From: CAKSUT01 sp045542335
GTDB taxonomy: Bacteria > Bacillota > Clostridia > Oscillospirales > CAG-382
NCBI GenBank assembly: GCA_045542335.1
Contig: JAZQKV010000040.1
Coordinates: 1 to 28,813 of the forward strand
DNA: 28,813 nt
Reading direction: 5' to 3'
The notes under the pieces are model-generated. The model saw nothing but the letters and a program-made list of their open reading frames with translations, was not told where the DNA came from and searched no databases. The position numbers and the translations under genes were made by a program. This document shows, piece by piece, positions 7,443-17,400 of the stretch. Each line of letters opens with the position of its first letter. Position 1 is the first letter of the stretch.

Positions 7443-9899
7443 ATGAATATTAAAGAGTATCTTAAGAATAATATTGTCTATCTCGACGGCGGAATGGGGA
7501 CACTTTTGCAGGCAAAGGGACTTGTGCCCGGAGAGCTTCCCGAAAGGTGGAACATTTCCCACGCTGATTCGGTGACGCAGATTCACAGACAGTATTTTGA
7601 TGCCGGAAGCAATGTTGTCTGCACAAACACTTTTGGCGCAAACTGCTTGAAATTTTCAGATGATGAGCTTGAGGAAATCATAAAGCGTGCCATCGAAAAC
7701 GCCCGTCTTGCCGCAAAACAAAGTAAGAATGACAGCGAAAAATTCGTGGCTCTTGACATTGGTCCGACGGGAAGAATGCTTGCGCCATATGGCGACCTTG
7801 ATTTTGAGGATGCTGTTTCGGTTTTTGCAAAAACGGTGAAAATTGGCGTAAAATATGGTGCAGACCTTATCTTTATTGAAACCATGAGCGATAGCTACGA
7901 AACAAAGGCGGCGCTTCTTGCCGCAAAGGAAAACGGCAACGGACTTCCTGTGTTTGTGTCCAATGCATATGGCGAGGACGGCAAGCTTATGACGGGCGCA
8001 ACACCCGAGGCAATGGTTGCAATGCTTGAGGGAATGGGAGCTGATGCAATTGGTGTCAACTGCTCACTCGGTCCAAAAGCACTTTCGGGTGTCGTTGAAA
8101 AGTATCTTGAATGTGCCTCTGTTCCTGTGCTTTTAAAACCCAATGCGGGACTTCCAAAGGTCGTTGACGGCAAAACTCTCTATGACGTTGCGCCCGACGG
8201 ATTTGCTCATGAGGTTTCAAAGCTTGTTGCAAAGGGAGTGCGCCTTGCAGGCGGCTGTTGCGGAACAACGCCTGAATACATTGCGGCAACTGTTGCGGCA
8301 ACAAAGGGCGTAAAACCTGTTGAAATTGCGAAAAAAACGCAAACTGTGGTTTCGTCATACACTCATGCCGTCGCTTTTGGCGATACTCCCATACTCATCG
8401 GTGAACGTATCAATCCCACAGGTAAAAAACGCTTCAAGGAAGCTCTTAAAAATCACGATATGGACTATATCCTCAAGGAGGGCATTGCCCAACAGGAAAA
8501 GGGCGTCCATATTCTTGATGTGAATGTCGGTCTTCCCGATATAAATGAGGTCCAAATGCTCACTTCTGCTGTGTGTGGACTTCAGGCAATTATTGATCTG
8601 CCCCTGCAGATTGACACCTCTGATGTTGTCGCCATGGAAAGCGCACTCAGAAGGTATAACGGAAAAGCAATGATAAATTCCGTCAACGGTAAGAAAGAGA
8701 GCATGGAGGCGGTTTTCCCGCTTGCGAAAAAGTACGGAGGCGTGATTGTCGCTCTCACACTTGACGAAAGCGGTATTCCCACAAAGGCAGAGGAGCGTTT
8801 TGCCATTGCCGAAAGGATTCTCGAAACTGCAGAACAATATGGTATTGCAAAGAAAGACATAGTTTTCGACCCTCTTGCGCTTACTATCAGCGCAGATGCA
8901 ACCGCCGGAAAAGAAACGCTTAAAGCCGTCGGAATGATAAAGGAAAAGCTCGGCTGTCATACCTCTCTTGGCGTTTCAAATGTTTCTTTCGGACTTCCGC
9001 ACAGAGATGCTGTCAACAGCACGTTCTTTGCAATGGCACTTGAAAACGGACTTTCTGCCGCAATCATGAATCCCTATTCCACAGAAATGCTTGGTACATT
9101 CCATGCCTTTTGCGCAATAAGCGGATTTGATGAAAACTGTGCAAATTATATAAGCTATGCCGAAAAGGCGGCACTCGAAAATGCCGTGAAACCTTGCCCT
9201 GCAAATGCTTCATCGGTTGTCAATAACGCTCAGGCAGGCGGTGACAGCGCAGAAAAATGTTCCTCCGAGTTGCAGAGAGCGGTTGTCAAAGGACTTCGCG
9301 ATATGGCATCGGCTGTCACGGAAGACATGATTCAGGGCGGCACATCTCCAATGGAAATTGTTCAGAATGAGATAATTCCTGCTCTTGACACTGTTGGACG
9401 AGGTTTTGAGAACAAAACCGTGTATCTTCCACAGCTTCTCATGAGTGCCGAGGCGGCAAAGGCGGCATTTGAAAAGGTTAAAACCTGCCTTGCACAAAAT
9501 CATACACAAGCCTCACAAGGCGAAAAATGCAGATTTGTCATTGCAACGGTCAAGGGAGATGTCCATGACATCGGAAAGAACATAGTGAAGCTTCTTCTTG
9601 AAAACTACGGTTTTGACGTGACAGATCTTGGCAGAGATGTTGCTCCGGAAAGGATTGTTGAAACGGCACTTGAACTCAACGCACCGATTGTGGGCTTAAG
9701 TGCGCTTATGACAACAACTGTTCCAGCCATGGAGAACACAATCAAATTGCTTCATGAGCGTGCACCACAGGTAAAGGTGGTTGTCGGCGGAGCTGTTCTC
9801 AACCGTGAATATGCCGATGCAATCGGTGCTGACAAATATGCGGCGGATGCCATGGAAACGGTGAGATACGCAGAGCAAGTGTGGTCTGACATCAAATAA
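7443..9899 (+). CDS. metH: Cobalamin-dependent methionine synthase, short form
   Basis: Transfers the methyl group of methyl-THF to homocysteine through cobalamin. The protein has 818 residues, against about 1230 for E. coli MetH. Residues 1-290 are the zinc homocysteine-binding barrel, with Cys207 (GVNCSLG) and Cys272/Cys273 (GGCCGTTPEYI) as zinc ligands. Residues about 315-575 are the pterin-binding barrel, beginning ILIGERINPTGKKRF. Residues about 620-818 are the cap and B12-binding domain, with the lower cobalt ligand His708 in GDVHDIGKN. It ends right after the B12 domain, so the activation domain is supplied by the preceding gene. The ATG at 7443 follows AAAGGG at close spacing; an earlier in-frame ATG at 7347 lies inside the upstream gene and before the conserved N-terminus. 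Confidence 0.96.
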   Translation: MNIKEYLKNNIVYLDGGMGTLLQAKGLVPGELPERWNISHADSVTQIHRQYFDAGSNVVCTNTFGANCLKFSDDELEEIIKRAIENARLAAKQSKNDSEKFVALDIGPTGRMLAPYGDLDFEDAVSVFAKTVKIGVKYGADLIFIETMSDSYETKAALLAAKENGNGLPVFVSNAYGEDGKLMTGATPEAMVAMLEGMGADAIGVNCSLGPKALSGVVEKYLECASVPVLLKPNAGLPKVVDGKTLYDVAPDGFAHEVSKLVAKGVRLAGGCCGTTPEYIAATVAATKGVKPVEIAKKTQTVVSSYTHAVAFGDTPILIGERINPTGKKRFKEALKNHDMDYILKEGIAQQEKGVHILDVNVGLPDINEVQMLTSAVCGLQAIIDLPLQIDTSDVVAMESALRRYNGKAMINSVNGKKESMEAVFPLAKKYGGVIVALTLDESGIPTKAEERFAIAERILETAEQYGIAKKDIVFDPLALTISADATAGKETLKAVGMIKEKLGCHTSLGVSNVSFGLPHRDAVNSTFFAMALENGLSAAIMNPYSTEMLGTFHAFCAISGFDENCANYISYAEKAALENAVKPCPANASSVVNNAQAGGDSAEKCSSELQRAVVKGLRDMASAVTEDMIQGGTSPMEIVQNEIIPALDTVGRGFENKTVYLPQLLMSAEAAKAAFEKVKTCLAQNHTQASQGEKCRFVIATVKGDVHDIGKNIVKLLLENYGFDVTDLGRDVAPERIVETALELNAPIVGLSALMTTTVPAMENTIKLLHERAPQVKVVVGGAVLNREYADAIGADKYAADAMETVRYAEQVWSDIK

Positions 9900-9929
9900 T
9901 AATTCGGTTACAATTGAAAATAAAAACGG

Positions 9930-9961
9930 CAACCTGCACATTTTTCAGTGCAGGTTGTTTT
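9930..9961 (+). terminator. Rho-independent terminator after metH
   Basis: A perfect 10-bp stem, CAACCTGCAC (9930-9939) with GTGCAGGTTG (9948-9957), has an 8-base loop and is followed by TTTTA. Confidence 0.9.
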
Positions 9962-10062
9962 ACTGAAAAGGACTTGCACTTGTTTCCACTGTTAGTTAGT
10001 GTCGTAACGTCAAAAACCTTTATATTTTCCAAAAAAGTTTTAATATAGTGCAAATTCGCCTA

Positions 10063-10090
10063 TTGACATTTTGCCAAAAAGCGGTATAAT
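10063..10090 (+). promoter_or_regulatory. Sigma-A promoter of the GH20-related gene
   Basis: TTGACA at 10063-10068 and TATAAT at 10085-10090, both exact consensus, with a 16-base spacer. The ribosome binding site GGAG is at 10131-10134. Confidence 0.85.
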
Positions 10091-10103
10091 AAAGTTGAAC
10101 ATA

Positions 10104-10119
10104 CTTTCACCATTGAAAG
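10104..10119. promoter_or_regulatory. Candidate operator just downstream of the promoter
   Basis: CTTTCA-CCAT-TGAAAG is a perfect 6-bp inverted repeat located about +8 to +23 relative to the expected transcript start, where a bound repressor would block elongation. No regulator gene is adjacent. Confidence 0.35.
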
Positions 10120-10143
10120 CCAATCAAAAAGGAGAGTAAAATC

Positions 10144-12801
10144 ATGCCAATCATTGACGATTTTTTCTATAAACAGCCTCCGAAGGACTTTGTCGAACAG
10201 CTTAAAATGCCTTTGCATATGTCAAAACCCCAAGGCTTTGGTGCAAGAAAAGCACTCCCCGACGAAATAGATATGACGGGAATGTTTCTGAACATTTCTT
10301 TCAAGGACAAGGACGGTCTTCTTGAAACCGCTTTTGCCGATTTCAATCGCTTTCTTGATGTTTACGAAATTGGCGGAAACAGGTTTGAGGTCAGCGTGGA
10401 ATTTGGAATCACGTCAGTTTTTGAGGAATACCGCATCATAATTTCCGAAAACGGCGCAAAGCTTGTTGCCGCCGACACAGAGGGAATCCGCCGTGCGCTT
10501 GTTTACCTTGAAGATCTCATTATCGAAAGCGAGGGCGCATATCTCAAAGCGCTTGATATAACCCGTAAACCCGTCATAAAGTCCCGCATTACCCGATGCT
10601 TCTTTGGTCCGATCAACAGAGCTCCGCTTCATATTGACGAGCTTTATGATGATATTGATTATTACCCCGAAGAATACCTCAACCGTATCGCCCACGACGG
10701 AAATAACGGCATCTGGATTTATACCAATTTCAAGCACCTCCTTTCTTCCTCTGTTATCAAAGAATATGGTGCGGAGTCCGAAAAACGCCTTGAAAAGTTG
10801 AGACGTGTTGTTAAAAAATGCGCAAGATACGGCATCAAGGTGTATGTCTTTGCCGTTGAGCCTTCGGGCATACCCGTGGCTATTGAAGATAACTATAAGG
10901 ATATGTGGGGACCAAAAGGTTGGGCGGAATGCCATTCGCTGTGTACAAGAACTGAACGTGGCGCAAAATATATCGTTGAAGCCATGGAAAGACTTTTCAG
11001 GGCTGTCCCTGATCTCGGAGGATATATCGATATCACAACAGGCGAGAGAGTGACCTCTTGCTCGTCTGTGGATACCTTTGAAAAATGTCCGAGATGCGGA
11101 AAATACTCAAGAGGCGAAAACCTCGCACAAACCGTTTCTCTCATCAGAGAGGGCATGAGACGTGCAGGTGCAAAGGGCGAGTTTATCAGTTGGACCTACG
11201 GTCACCGTACCTGGGACTTCGACGGCGAAAAAGCAGGCTACGAAAACATAAAAACCTACGTCAGAAACGCTCCCGATGACGTTATGCTCATGCAGAACTT
11301 TGACGATATGGGCGTCGTCGAACAGCTCGGTAAAAAGAGACTCGGCGTAGACTATTGGCTCTCATATCCCGGTCCCTCCGAACTTTTCACACAAACCGCA
11401 GATGAGGCAATAAAGCAGGGCAAACACGTCTATGCAAAGATGCAGATCTGTTGCTCTCACGAAATCGCCACCGTTCCCTATATCCCAACTCCCGGACTTG
11501 TCTTCGATAAGTATTCCGGTGCATATGACTATAAGGTCGAGGGCATTTTGCAGTGCTGGTATTTCGGAAACTATCCCTCAATCATGAGTAAGGCGGCAGG
11601 CGAGCTTTCGTTTACAACGGATTTCTCCGATAAAAACGCAACACTCCGCCATATCGCAGGTATGATTTACGGAAAGAGTAATTCTGAAAAGATTGCGAAG
11701 GCATGGGAGATTTTCAGCGACGCTTACAGCAACTATCCTCTCAATATCATGTTCAGCTATTACGGACCCATGCACGACGGCGTTGTCTGGGAGCTTGCCC
11801 TCAAACCCAAAAACAGACCGCTCCCAAGAACATGGCAGCTCCTTGATAAAACCGACGGAGACCGTATCACCGAGGCGCTCTGGAACGGTCATACTCTTGA
11901 GGAAGCAATTATCCTTTGCGAAAAAATGCGTGACATCTGGAATGAGGGACTTGAAATTCTGCCGCATGAGGTTGTGGGAGAGTTTTCAAACGTGGCAAAA
12001 GCTCTTGGACTTATGTTTGAAAGCGGTTGCAATATCCTTAGTTTCTACCTTCTCAGACGAAAGCTTGGTTACGCACAAGGTAATCCCGGTGAGCTTCTTG
12101 ATGAAATGAGAAAGCTTGTTAATAAGGAAATTGACAATTCAATCAGAATGTCGGAGCTTTGCAAAATTGACCCGAGACTTGGTTATCATTCCGAGGCGGA
12201 AGGATATAAATACTTCCCCGAAAAGCTTGAGTACAGAGTTGGTAAGCTTCGTGAGCTTCTGGAAACGGAGTTTATCGAGGTTGAACAACGTGTTGCAGAC
12301 GGAAAAGCACCTCTTGAATACTTCACAGCCGAAAATGTTCAGGGATATAAGCTTGATGCGAGGGGCATTGAAAACGCAAAGTGGGAGTCAGTTGGCGAAA
12401 GCCACGCCTTCAGAGCGAGTGTCGATGAGGATAATATCTACCTTGATATCAGGTGTTCAAAGAACGAGGAAGTGGATATGAGTATGGAGTATGTCCTCAC
12501 CGAGCCTTCCTCAAGAGTAAACTTTAAGAACGGAAGCTTCTTCAGCAGAACGGATTCTTACCTCTATTGCCCGCATTTCGACTGGTTGCTTGAAAAGGAA
12601 AAGGATAAGTATAAGGTTACGCAAACGGACTTTGGCATGAGCATTGTCATTGACCGGAAAAAGGTCAGCTGGACAAATAACACTCCAATAAAGATGCTTC
12701 TTAAAATTGGCGGCGATATGTGGATACACGAGGATGACCCCGTGCATCACCTCGGAAAGCACCCTCTTTCGCCCGGCGAATATGGATGGCTGACATTTTA
12801 A
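10144..12801 (+). CDS. Large GH20-related glycoside hydrolase
   Basis: An 885-residue cytoplasmic protein without signal peptide. Residues about 80-135 resemble the alpha/beta domain that precedes the barrel in GH20 hexosaminidases and alpha-glucuronidases (DTEGIRRALVYLEDLI). A TIM-barrel-like region covers about 145-520. Within it, YIDITTGERVTSC offers Glu301 as a catalytic candidate, and KCPRCGK gives a CxxC pair (Cys315, Cys318) that could bind metal. The rest is a helical region with a beta-rich end (from about 770). It has a consensus promoter, a GGAG site and ATG at 10144, and an MBL-fold gene starting about 30 bases after it. Substrate may be an N-acetylhexosaminide or uronide, but this is inference; it could equally be an uncharacterised family. 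Confidence 0.65.
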   Translation: MPIIDDFFYKQPPKDFVEQLKMPLHMSKPQGFGARKALPDEIDMTGMFLNISFKDKDGLLETAFADFNRFLDVYEIGGNRFEVSVEFGITSVFEEYRIIISENGAKLVAADTEGIRRALVYLEDLIIESEGAYLKALDITRKPVIKSRITRCFFGPINRAPLHIDELYDDIDYYPEEYLNRIAHDGNNGIWIYTNFKHLLSSSVIKEYGAESEKRLEKLRRVVKKCARYGIKVYVFAVEPSGIPVAIEDNYKDMWGPKGWAECHSLCTRTERGAKYIVEAMERLFRAVPDLGGYIDITTGERVTSCSSVDTFEKCPRCGKYSRGENLAQTVSLIREGMRRAGAKGEFISWTYGHRTWDFDGEKAGYENIKTYVRNAPDDVMLMQNFDDMGVVEQLGKKRLGVDYWLSYPGPSELFTQTADEAIKQGKHVYAKMQICCSHEIATVPYIPTPGLVFDKYSGAYDYKVEGILQCWYFGNYPSIMSKAAGELSFTTDFSDKNATLRHIAGMIYGKSNSEKIAKAWEIFSDAYSNYPLNIMFSYYGPMHDGVVWELALKPKNRPLPRTWQLLDKTDGDRITEALWNGHTLEEAIILCEKMRDIWNEGLEILPHEVVGEFSNVAKALGLMFESGCNILSFYLLRRKLGYAQGNPGELLDEMRKLVNKEIDNSIRMSELCKIDPRLGYHSEAEGYKYFPEKLEYRVGKLRELLETEFIEVEQRVADGKAPLEYFTAENVQGYKLDARGIENAKWESVGESHAFRASVDEDNIYLDIRCSKNEEVDMSMEYVLTEPSSRVNFKNGSFFSRTDSYLYCPHFDWLLEKEKDKYKVTQTDFGMSIVIDRKKVSWTNNTPIKMLLKIGGDMWIHEDDPVHHLGKHPLSPGEYGWLTF

Positions 12802-12831
12802 ATTGGAAAAGCTTTGGAAAGAGCGAAAGGA

Positions 12832-13638
12832 ATGGTGGCAAAGATGTGTGGCTTTAACAGCTTTGAAAAGCTCGACGAGGAAATTTTCCGCCTTTGCGTT
12901 CCCTTTGAAAACATTTACACAAGCGTTTTTGCTTTCTGTACACCACAAGGCTGGCTGCTTGCAGACACAGGTTCAAATTCCTCGGACGTGCAAAATCATA
13001 TTGTTCCTGCCCTTGAAAGATCGGGGATTGTTCCGTCAATGATTGTGGTTACACATTCCCACAGTGACCATGGAGGCGGTCTTGTGGAGCTTGCCCGACT
13101 TTTTCCTCAAGCTGATGTCGGAATATGCGATAGAGCTTTTGTGCAGAGTCATCCCGAAATTGGCAACGGAAAAGAGGGACGTGTGAAATTCCTTTCGGAC
13201 AACGAGCTGATTTTAGGATGTATCCGTGTTCTTGCTCTTGGCGGTCACAGCGAAGATTCCGTTGCACTTTTTGACGAGCGCACGAAAACTCTTGTAAGCG
13301 GTGATTGTATTCAGCTTTGCGGCGTTGGAAGGTGGGGCACAGGGATTGAAGACGGAAAGGCGTATTTTTCCGCCCACGAAAGACTTTTAAATATGGAGAT
13401 ACGGAAAATTATTGCTTCCCATGAATATGTGCCGTATGGATTTTGTGCCGATGGCAATGAGGAGGTTGCCGAATATTTGCGGTATAGCAAGGCTTACGCA
13501 GAGGCACTTTCCGATTATGCGCAAAAGTGCATTTCCTGCGGTGAAACGGATTTTAATAAAATATCCGAAAAATACATCGCTGAAAATCCTGCACTTCCTC
13601 CTGTTCACGGAGGAACATTCAGGGCATTGTCAATGTAA
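12832..13638 (+). CDS. MBL-fold metallo-hydrolase
   Basis: A metallo-beta-lactamase superfamily hydrolase of about 268 residues, cytoplasmic. THSHSDHGGG is the metal-binding HxHxDH motif near residue 75, LGGHSEDSVAL supplies the third histidine, SGDCI the bridging aspartate, and SHEYVPYG the last histidine. These binuclear-metal residues are all present, so it should be active. The substrate is unknown; glyoxalase-II-like thioesters or lactone-type substrates are usual for such proteins. The start is uncertain: TTG 12814, ATG 12832 and ATG 12844 are all in frame and none has an ideal ribosome binding site. It probably shares the transcript of the GH20-related gene, about 30 bases upstream, and a terminator follows directly. 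Confidence 0.85.
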   Translation: MVAKMCGFNSFEKLDEEIFRLCVPFENIYTSVFAFCTPQGWLLADTGSNSSDVQNHIVPALERSGIVPSMIVVTHSHSDHGGGLVELARLFPQADVGICDRAFVQSHPEIGNGKEGRVKFLSDNELILGCIRVLALGGHSEDSVALFDERTKTLVSGDCIQLCGVGRWGTGIEDGKAYFSAHERLLNMEIRKIIASHEYVPYGFCADGNEEVAEYLRYSKAYAEALSDYAQKCISCGETDFNKISEKYIAENPALPPVHGGTFRALSM

Positions 13639-13644
13639 AATCAT

Positions 13645-13680
13645 AAGAGCCGGATTTTTTCCGGCTCTTGAATTTTTTTA
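13645..13680 (+). terminator. Rho-independent terminator after the MBL-fold gene
   Basis: A 9-bp stem, AAGAGCCGG (13645-13653) with CCGGCTCTT (13661-13669), is followed by a run of seven T. Confidence 0.92.
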
Positions 13681-13812
13681 TAAAGGTGAGCAAAAAAACA
13701 CACTGAAATCAAGCTTGAAAACGTCATAGACAATCATTGCTTCACGCATTAAAAAAGCTTTCCGGCAATTTCAAGCAGAGCTTTCCTGAAAGACTTATTT
13801 TTGACAAGGGTT

Positions 13813-14268
13813 TTACGCTCCACCCCTGTCGACGATGATTGCAACGGCAACGGTTAGAAGAGGCGTGAGGGCACATATCAGCTTGCGAGCTTTTTCGCTT
13901 TCACAATTGCGCAGATGTGAAACTGCGGCACAGGTTGAGGCGGCTGTCAAAGCATAAAGAGGTATTGGCAGGGAAATCCCCCGGAAAATACTTATTGCCG
14001 AGAAATCTCCCGAAAGAAGCACCATAAGGACAACAGTTATTTCCGAAAGGATAAAGCCGCATGAAACATTTGCGAGGACAAAAAGGTATTCCTCGCATTT
14101 TTTGCGCAAAAGGTTGTCCCGTGTCGGAATAAAATCTTCGTCGGGATGCGGCGCACATGAAAAACGTCTCAGCGCCGCAAAGCAAAAATAGCTTTGCGGA
14201 AGACTTGCGCAAAGAAGAAGGCTTCCCGAAATGAGCGAACATAAAAAATAAAGCAACAACATTTTCAT
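13813..14268 (-). CDS. Small four-helix membrane protein, unknown function
   Basis: No family recognised. The 151-residue product has four predicted membrane segments: residues about 1-22, 62-88, 95-114 and 129-146. Between the first and second is a charged loop (about 30-60) rich in Arg, Asp and Glu. The last residues are short and polar. The ATG at 14268 is supported by GAGGTG at 14274-14279, five bases upstream. The gene is convergent with the MBL gene and divergent from the first beta-helix gene, sharing a 160-base intergenic region that contains a near-palindrome. It has no companion on its strand, so function must be inferred from context and is left open. A good ribosome binding site and amphipathic pattern argue that it is real. 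Confidence 0.65.
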   Translation of the reverse strand: MKMLLLYFLCSLISGSLLLCASLPQSYFCFAALRRFSCAPHPDEDFIPTRDNLLRKKCEEYLFVLANVSCGFILSEITVVLMVLLSGDFSAISIFRGISLPIPLYALTAASTCAAVSHLRNCESEKARKLICALTPLLTVAVAIIVDRGGA

Positions 14269-14305
14269 TATTACACCTCGCTTTTGAATATTTTGCCGTA
14301 ATTCT

Positions 14306-14327
14306 TGTAAAAATATGCATTTTTACA
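14306..14327. promoter_or_regulatory. Near-palindrome in the divergent region (candidate operator)
   Basis: TGTAAAAAT-ATGC-ATTTTTACA: perfect 9-bp arms around 4 bases, between the membrane-protein start (14268) and the beta-helix gene -35 (14355). It is not found upstream of the other two paralogs. Confidence 0.5.
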
Positions 14328-14354
14328 CATTGTTTCACGACTATTTTATAAAGA

Positions 14355-14397
14355 TTTACAAAATACTTTCACGCAATTACAATATATATGTTAAAAT
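14355..14397 (+). promoter_or_regulatory. Promoter of the first beta-helix gene
   Basis: TTTACA at 14355-14360, 17-base spacer, TACAAT at 14378-14383. A second element TGTTAAAAT (TAAAAT at 14392-14397) has an extended -10 form. Both have the same spacing upstream of the two paralogs. Confidence 0.65.
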
Positions 14398-14428
14398 TAA
14401 ACGAATATATTTTTCGGAGGATTGGCTG

Positions 14429-17400
14429 ATGTTGAAAAAGGGCTTTGCGAAAATGGTTTTTGCAGCGTTGACGATGGCTTTTGTTTGTCTGCTTGCTCTG
14501 GGGGTAAATGCCTATGAGGATGCAGAGAATGTTGCATTTGTTGACGGAACATATGAGGTGACAGGTGAAGAAACAGGCACGCAGGGAGAAAGCGCAGATT
14601 ATCCCTTCACGTCGCTTGCCGAGGCATATAAATCGCTTTACAACACGGGAGGAACTGTTGTTGTGTGCGGAAAGACTATGACAGACAAAGGGTTCCCCTC
14701 GGGAACTGCCGTAAAGCATACCAAAAGGATTTATTTTACAAGCACCTTTGAGGGCGTTGATTATGCCGCAGAGAACGATGCAAGAATCGTTATGTACACT
14801 GCTTTCCACTTCGGCGGAGACGTTACCCTTGAAAACATAACTATTTCCACAAAGAATAACTGCTTTATTCACGCCAATGGCTTTAAGCTTGTTTTTGGAG
14901 AGGGAATCAATGTGCTTAAAGGAACGGCGGCAGACCAAAACCTCACGGACAGCACCACAGGTGAATATATTGATTCATCGCAGAACATCGTTGTCCGCAG
15001 CGGTGGAGAGAGTGTGTATTATGACCGTGACCTTTACCTTGAATTCAACAGCGGACTTTTTTCCGCAATTCACGCAGGCACAAAGGCATATAATGTGGAC
15101 GGAAATGTAAACGTTGTCATCAATACACCGAATATAACCTCGGTGAATCTTGGCAATGACGTGGCGAAGGACAGTCTTGGCAATACTATTTATACTGAAT
15201 ATTCCGGGGATGTAAATGTATCTGTAAATGCAGATACCGGTGTCAGCTTCAAATTAAACTATATCAAGAGGGTTGGCGGAAGCATCAACATTGTTCTTAA
15301 TAACGGTGCGGAATGTGGACTGAACTTTACCCTCGTGCCTGATAAAGGCTTGCATATCGTCAAGGCAAACGGCAACGGACGTGTTGAAAACCTCGGCGGC
15401 GGCAGATTCAGAGCTGTGGCTGACGAAGGCTATGTTGCGATGGTACCTGCTGATGTCCTTGAACCTACAACGACGGATTTTTTCTCGGAGGAGTTTGAGT
15501 TTACAGCTACCCTGCGTGATACAGACGTGGTTTTCGTCGACCGTGCAAATAAAATTGCCCCCACTGGCGTGTATGCATATCCTGCCTCCGGCGATACTTC
15601 CGCCGATGGTGAAATCAGAGGCGTAAACCCCTGTATGGAGTACCGCCCTGCAGGCTCAGACAGTTACATTGCTATCCAAGGCTCAACGATTACGGGACTT
15701 ACCACAGGTGACTATGAAGTGCGATTCAAGGCAGAGGCAGGATATGCCGCAGGAGAAGCTTTGGTTGTGACTGTCAGCGGAAGAAGTGCGGATGTTGTTA
15801 TAAACGAGGCACTTTCTGCAAGAGAGGCAAAAATCGAGGCAGTGAGAAGCTCTACAAGCTCCCTTAATCATTCAGATTATACCAATGTGTATTACGTTTC
15901 AACCTCCGGCACCGATAGAGATGATTTAAAGATAGGCTCATGGGTTATCAGAGAATATGGCAAAACCGAGGCAACCGCATATAAAACCGTTGCGTTTGCA
16001 ACAAGCAAAGCCGTTGCAGGTGACCTTATCGTGCTTAAAAGAGGTGATACCTGGAGAGAACGAATTGCCTTGAAATCCGGTGTCGATTATTCTTCCTACG
16101 GTGACGCAAACCTTCCCATGCCTTTTCTTTACGGCTCACCCGAAAACGGCGCAGATGCTTCAAAATGGTCACTTGTTGAGGGTACAGATAACATCTGGCT
16201 TTATGCAAAAGAGCTGTCTGACGTCGGCGTTATTGTGTTCAACGAGGGCGAGGAAAACTCCCTGAAGGAAATCCCCGATTACTATGACGGCACATACTAT
16301 GTCAGAGGCACAAAGGGCACAGAAGTGTTTGACTACCTGACCCACCTTGACCGTGACCTTGAGCATTTTAACCTCTATACAGCAGGGCAGTCTACCGTTT
16401 ATATCCCCAAGCTCACAAGCTCAAAGCTGTATCTCAGATGTGACAGAGGTAACCCCGGTGAGGTCTTTGATTCCATAGAGTTCAATACCACAGGCCACGT
16501 TGTAACTAATGCTGCAGGCTGCCATTTTGACAATATCGGAATAAAATATGGCGGCTCTCATGGTATCGGCGGCGGTGCAAGCAGTGACTTTACCGTTACA
16601 AACTGCGAAATCGGCTGGATAGGCGGCGTTGTTCAGCTCTACAAACAGAGCACAGCCGGTGAATTCGGAACAGCTACACGTTTTGGAAACGGCATCGAAA
16701 TCTGGCAGAACTGCGACGGCTTCAGAGTCGAGGATTGCTATGTTTATCAGTGCTATGATGCGGGACTTACACATCAGGGACGAGCATCAAACACCGAAAC
16801 CGGCGTTCCTAACAATTCCTATATGAGAGACGTTTATTTCTGCAATAATCTGCTTGAGTATAATGTCTATAACATCGAGTACTTCCTTTCACACCTTGCT
16901 TCAAGCGATGCATACGCAGGTGCCGGCTATGACTACCCCATGATGACTAATATAAATTATACCGGAAACCTCTGCTTCTACGCAGGCTATGGCTTCGGAA
17001 AACAGAGACCCGATGCCGGACGTATGTGCCATATAAACGGCTGGACTACCGGAAACCCCGCTGACGGCTTTAATGTTTCCGGTAATACCTTCTTTGATTC
17101 TGTCGACTACATTGTCTATATGGGAGCGGAGAAGAAAGAGTATCTTCCTGTTTTTGACGATAATATCTATATCCAGCAAAGAGGCACTTGCGGAGCTTGC
17201 TTCGGCGAAAGCAAGTCAATGTCAAGTATCCCTTTTGATGATGGCATACAGCAGTATTACGTATCCGCCATGGGAGACAGTAATTACGAGGTAATTTTCC
17301 TTGAAGTTCTGCAGGATGGAATTGTCGGAATAACCGACGAGAGAAACGGTAAGCTTTATATTACGGGACTTGACGGGTACACGGCAGTTTCCTTCAACAG

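Noticed and set aside
8355..8960. Long open frame on the minus strand inside metH (and similar ones opposite other large genes).
   Set aside because: No ribosome binding site or recognisable domain; it mirrors the codon pattern of the real gene on the other strand.
14315..14428. N-terminal extension of the first beta-helix protein.
   Set aside because: This stretch contains the promoter, and the ATG at 14429 has the ribosome binding site and a proper signal peptide. The same reasoning excludes the longer frames from 4048, 18112 and 20581.
15895..15985. Possible frameshift in paralog 1, where the sequence after STSGTDRDD differs sharply from paralog 3.
   Set aside because: The reading frame is kept on both sides and similarity resumes in the same frame, so it is a local replacement rather than a broken gene.
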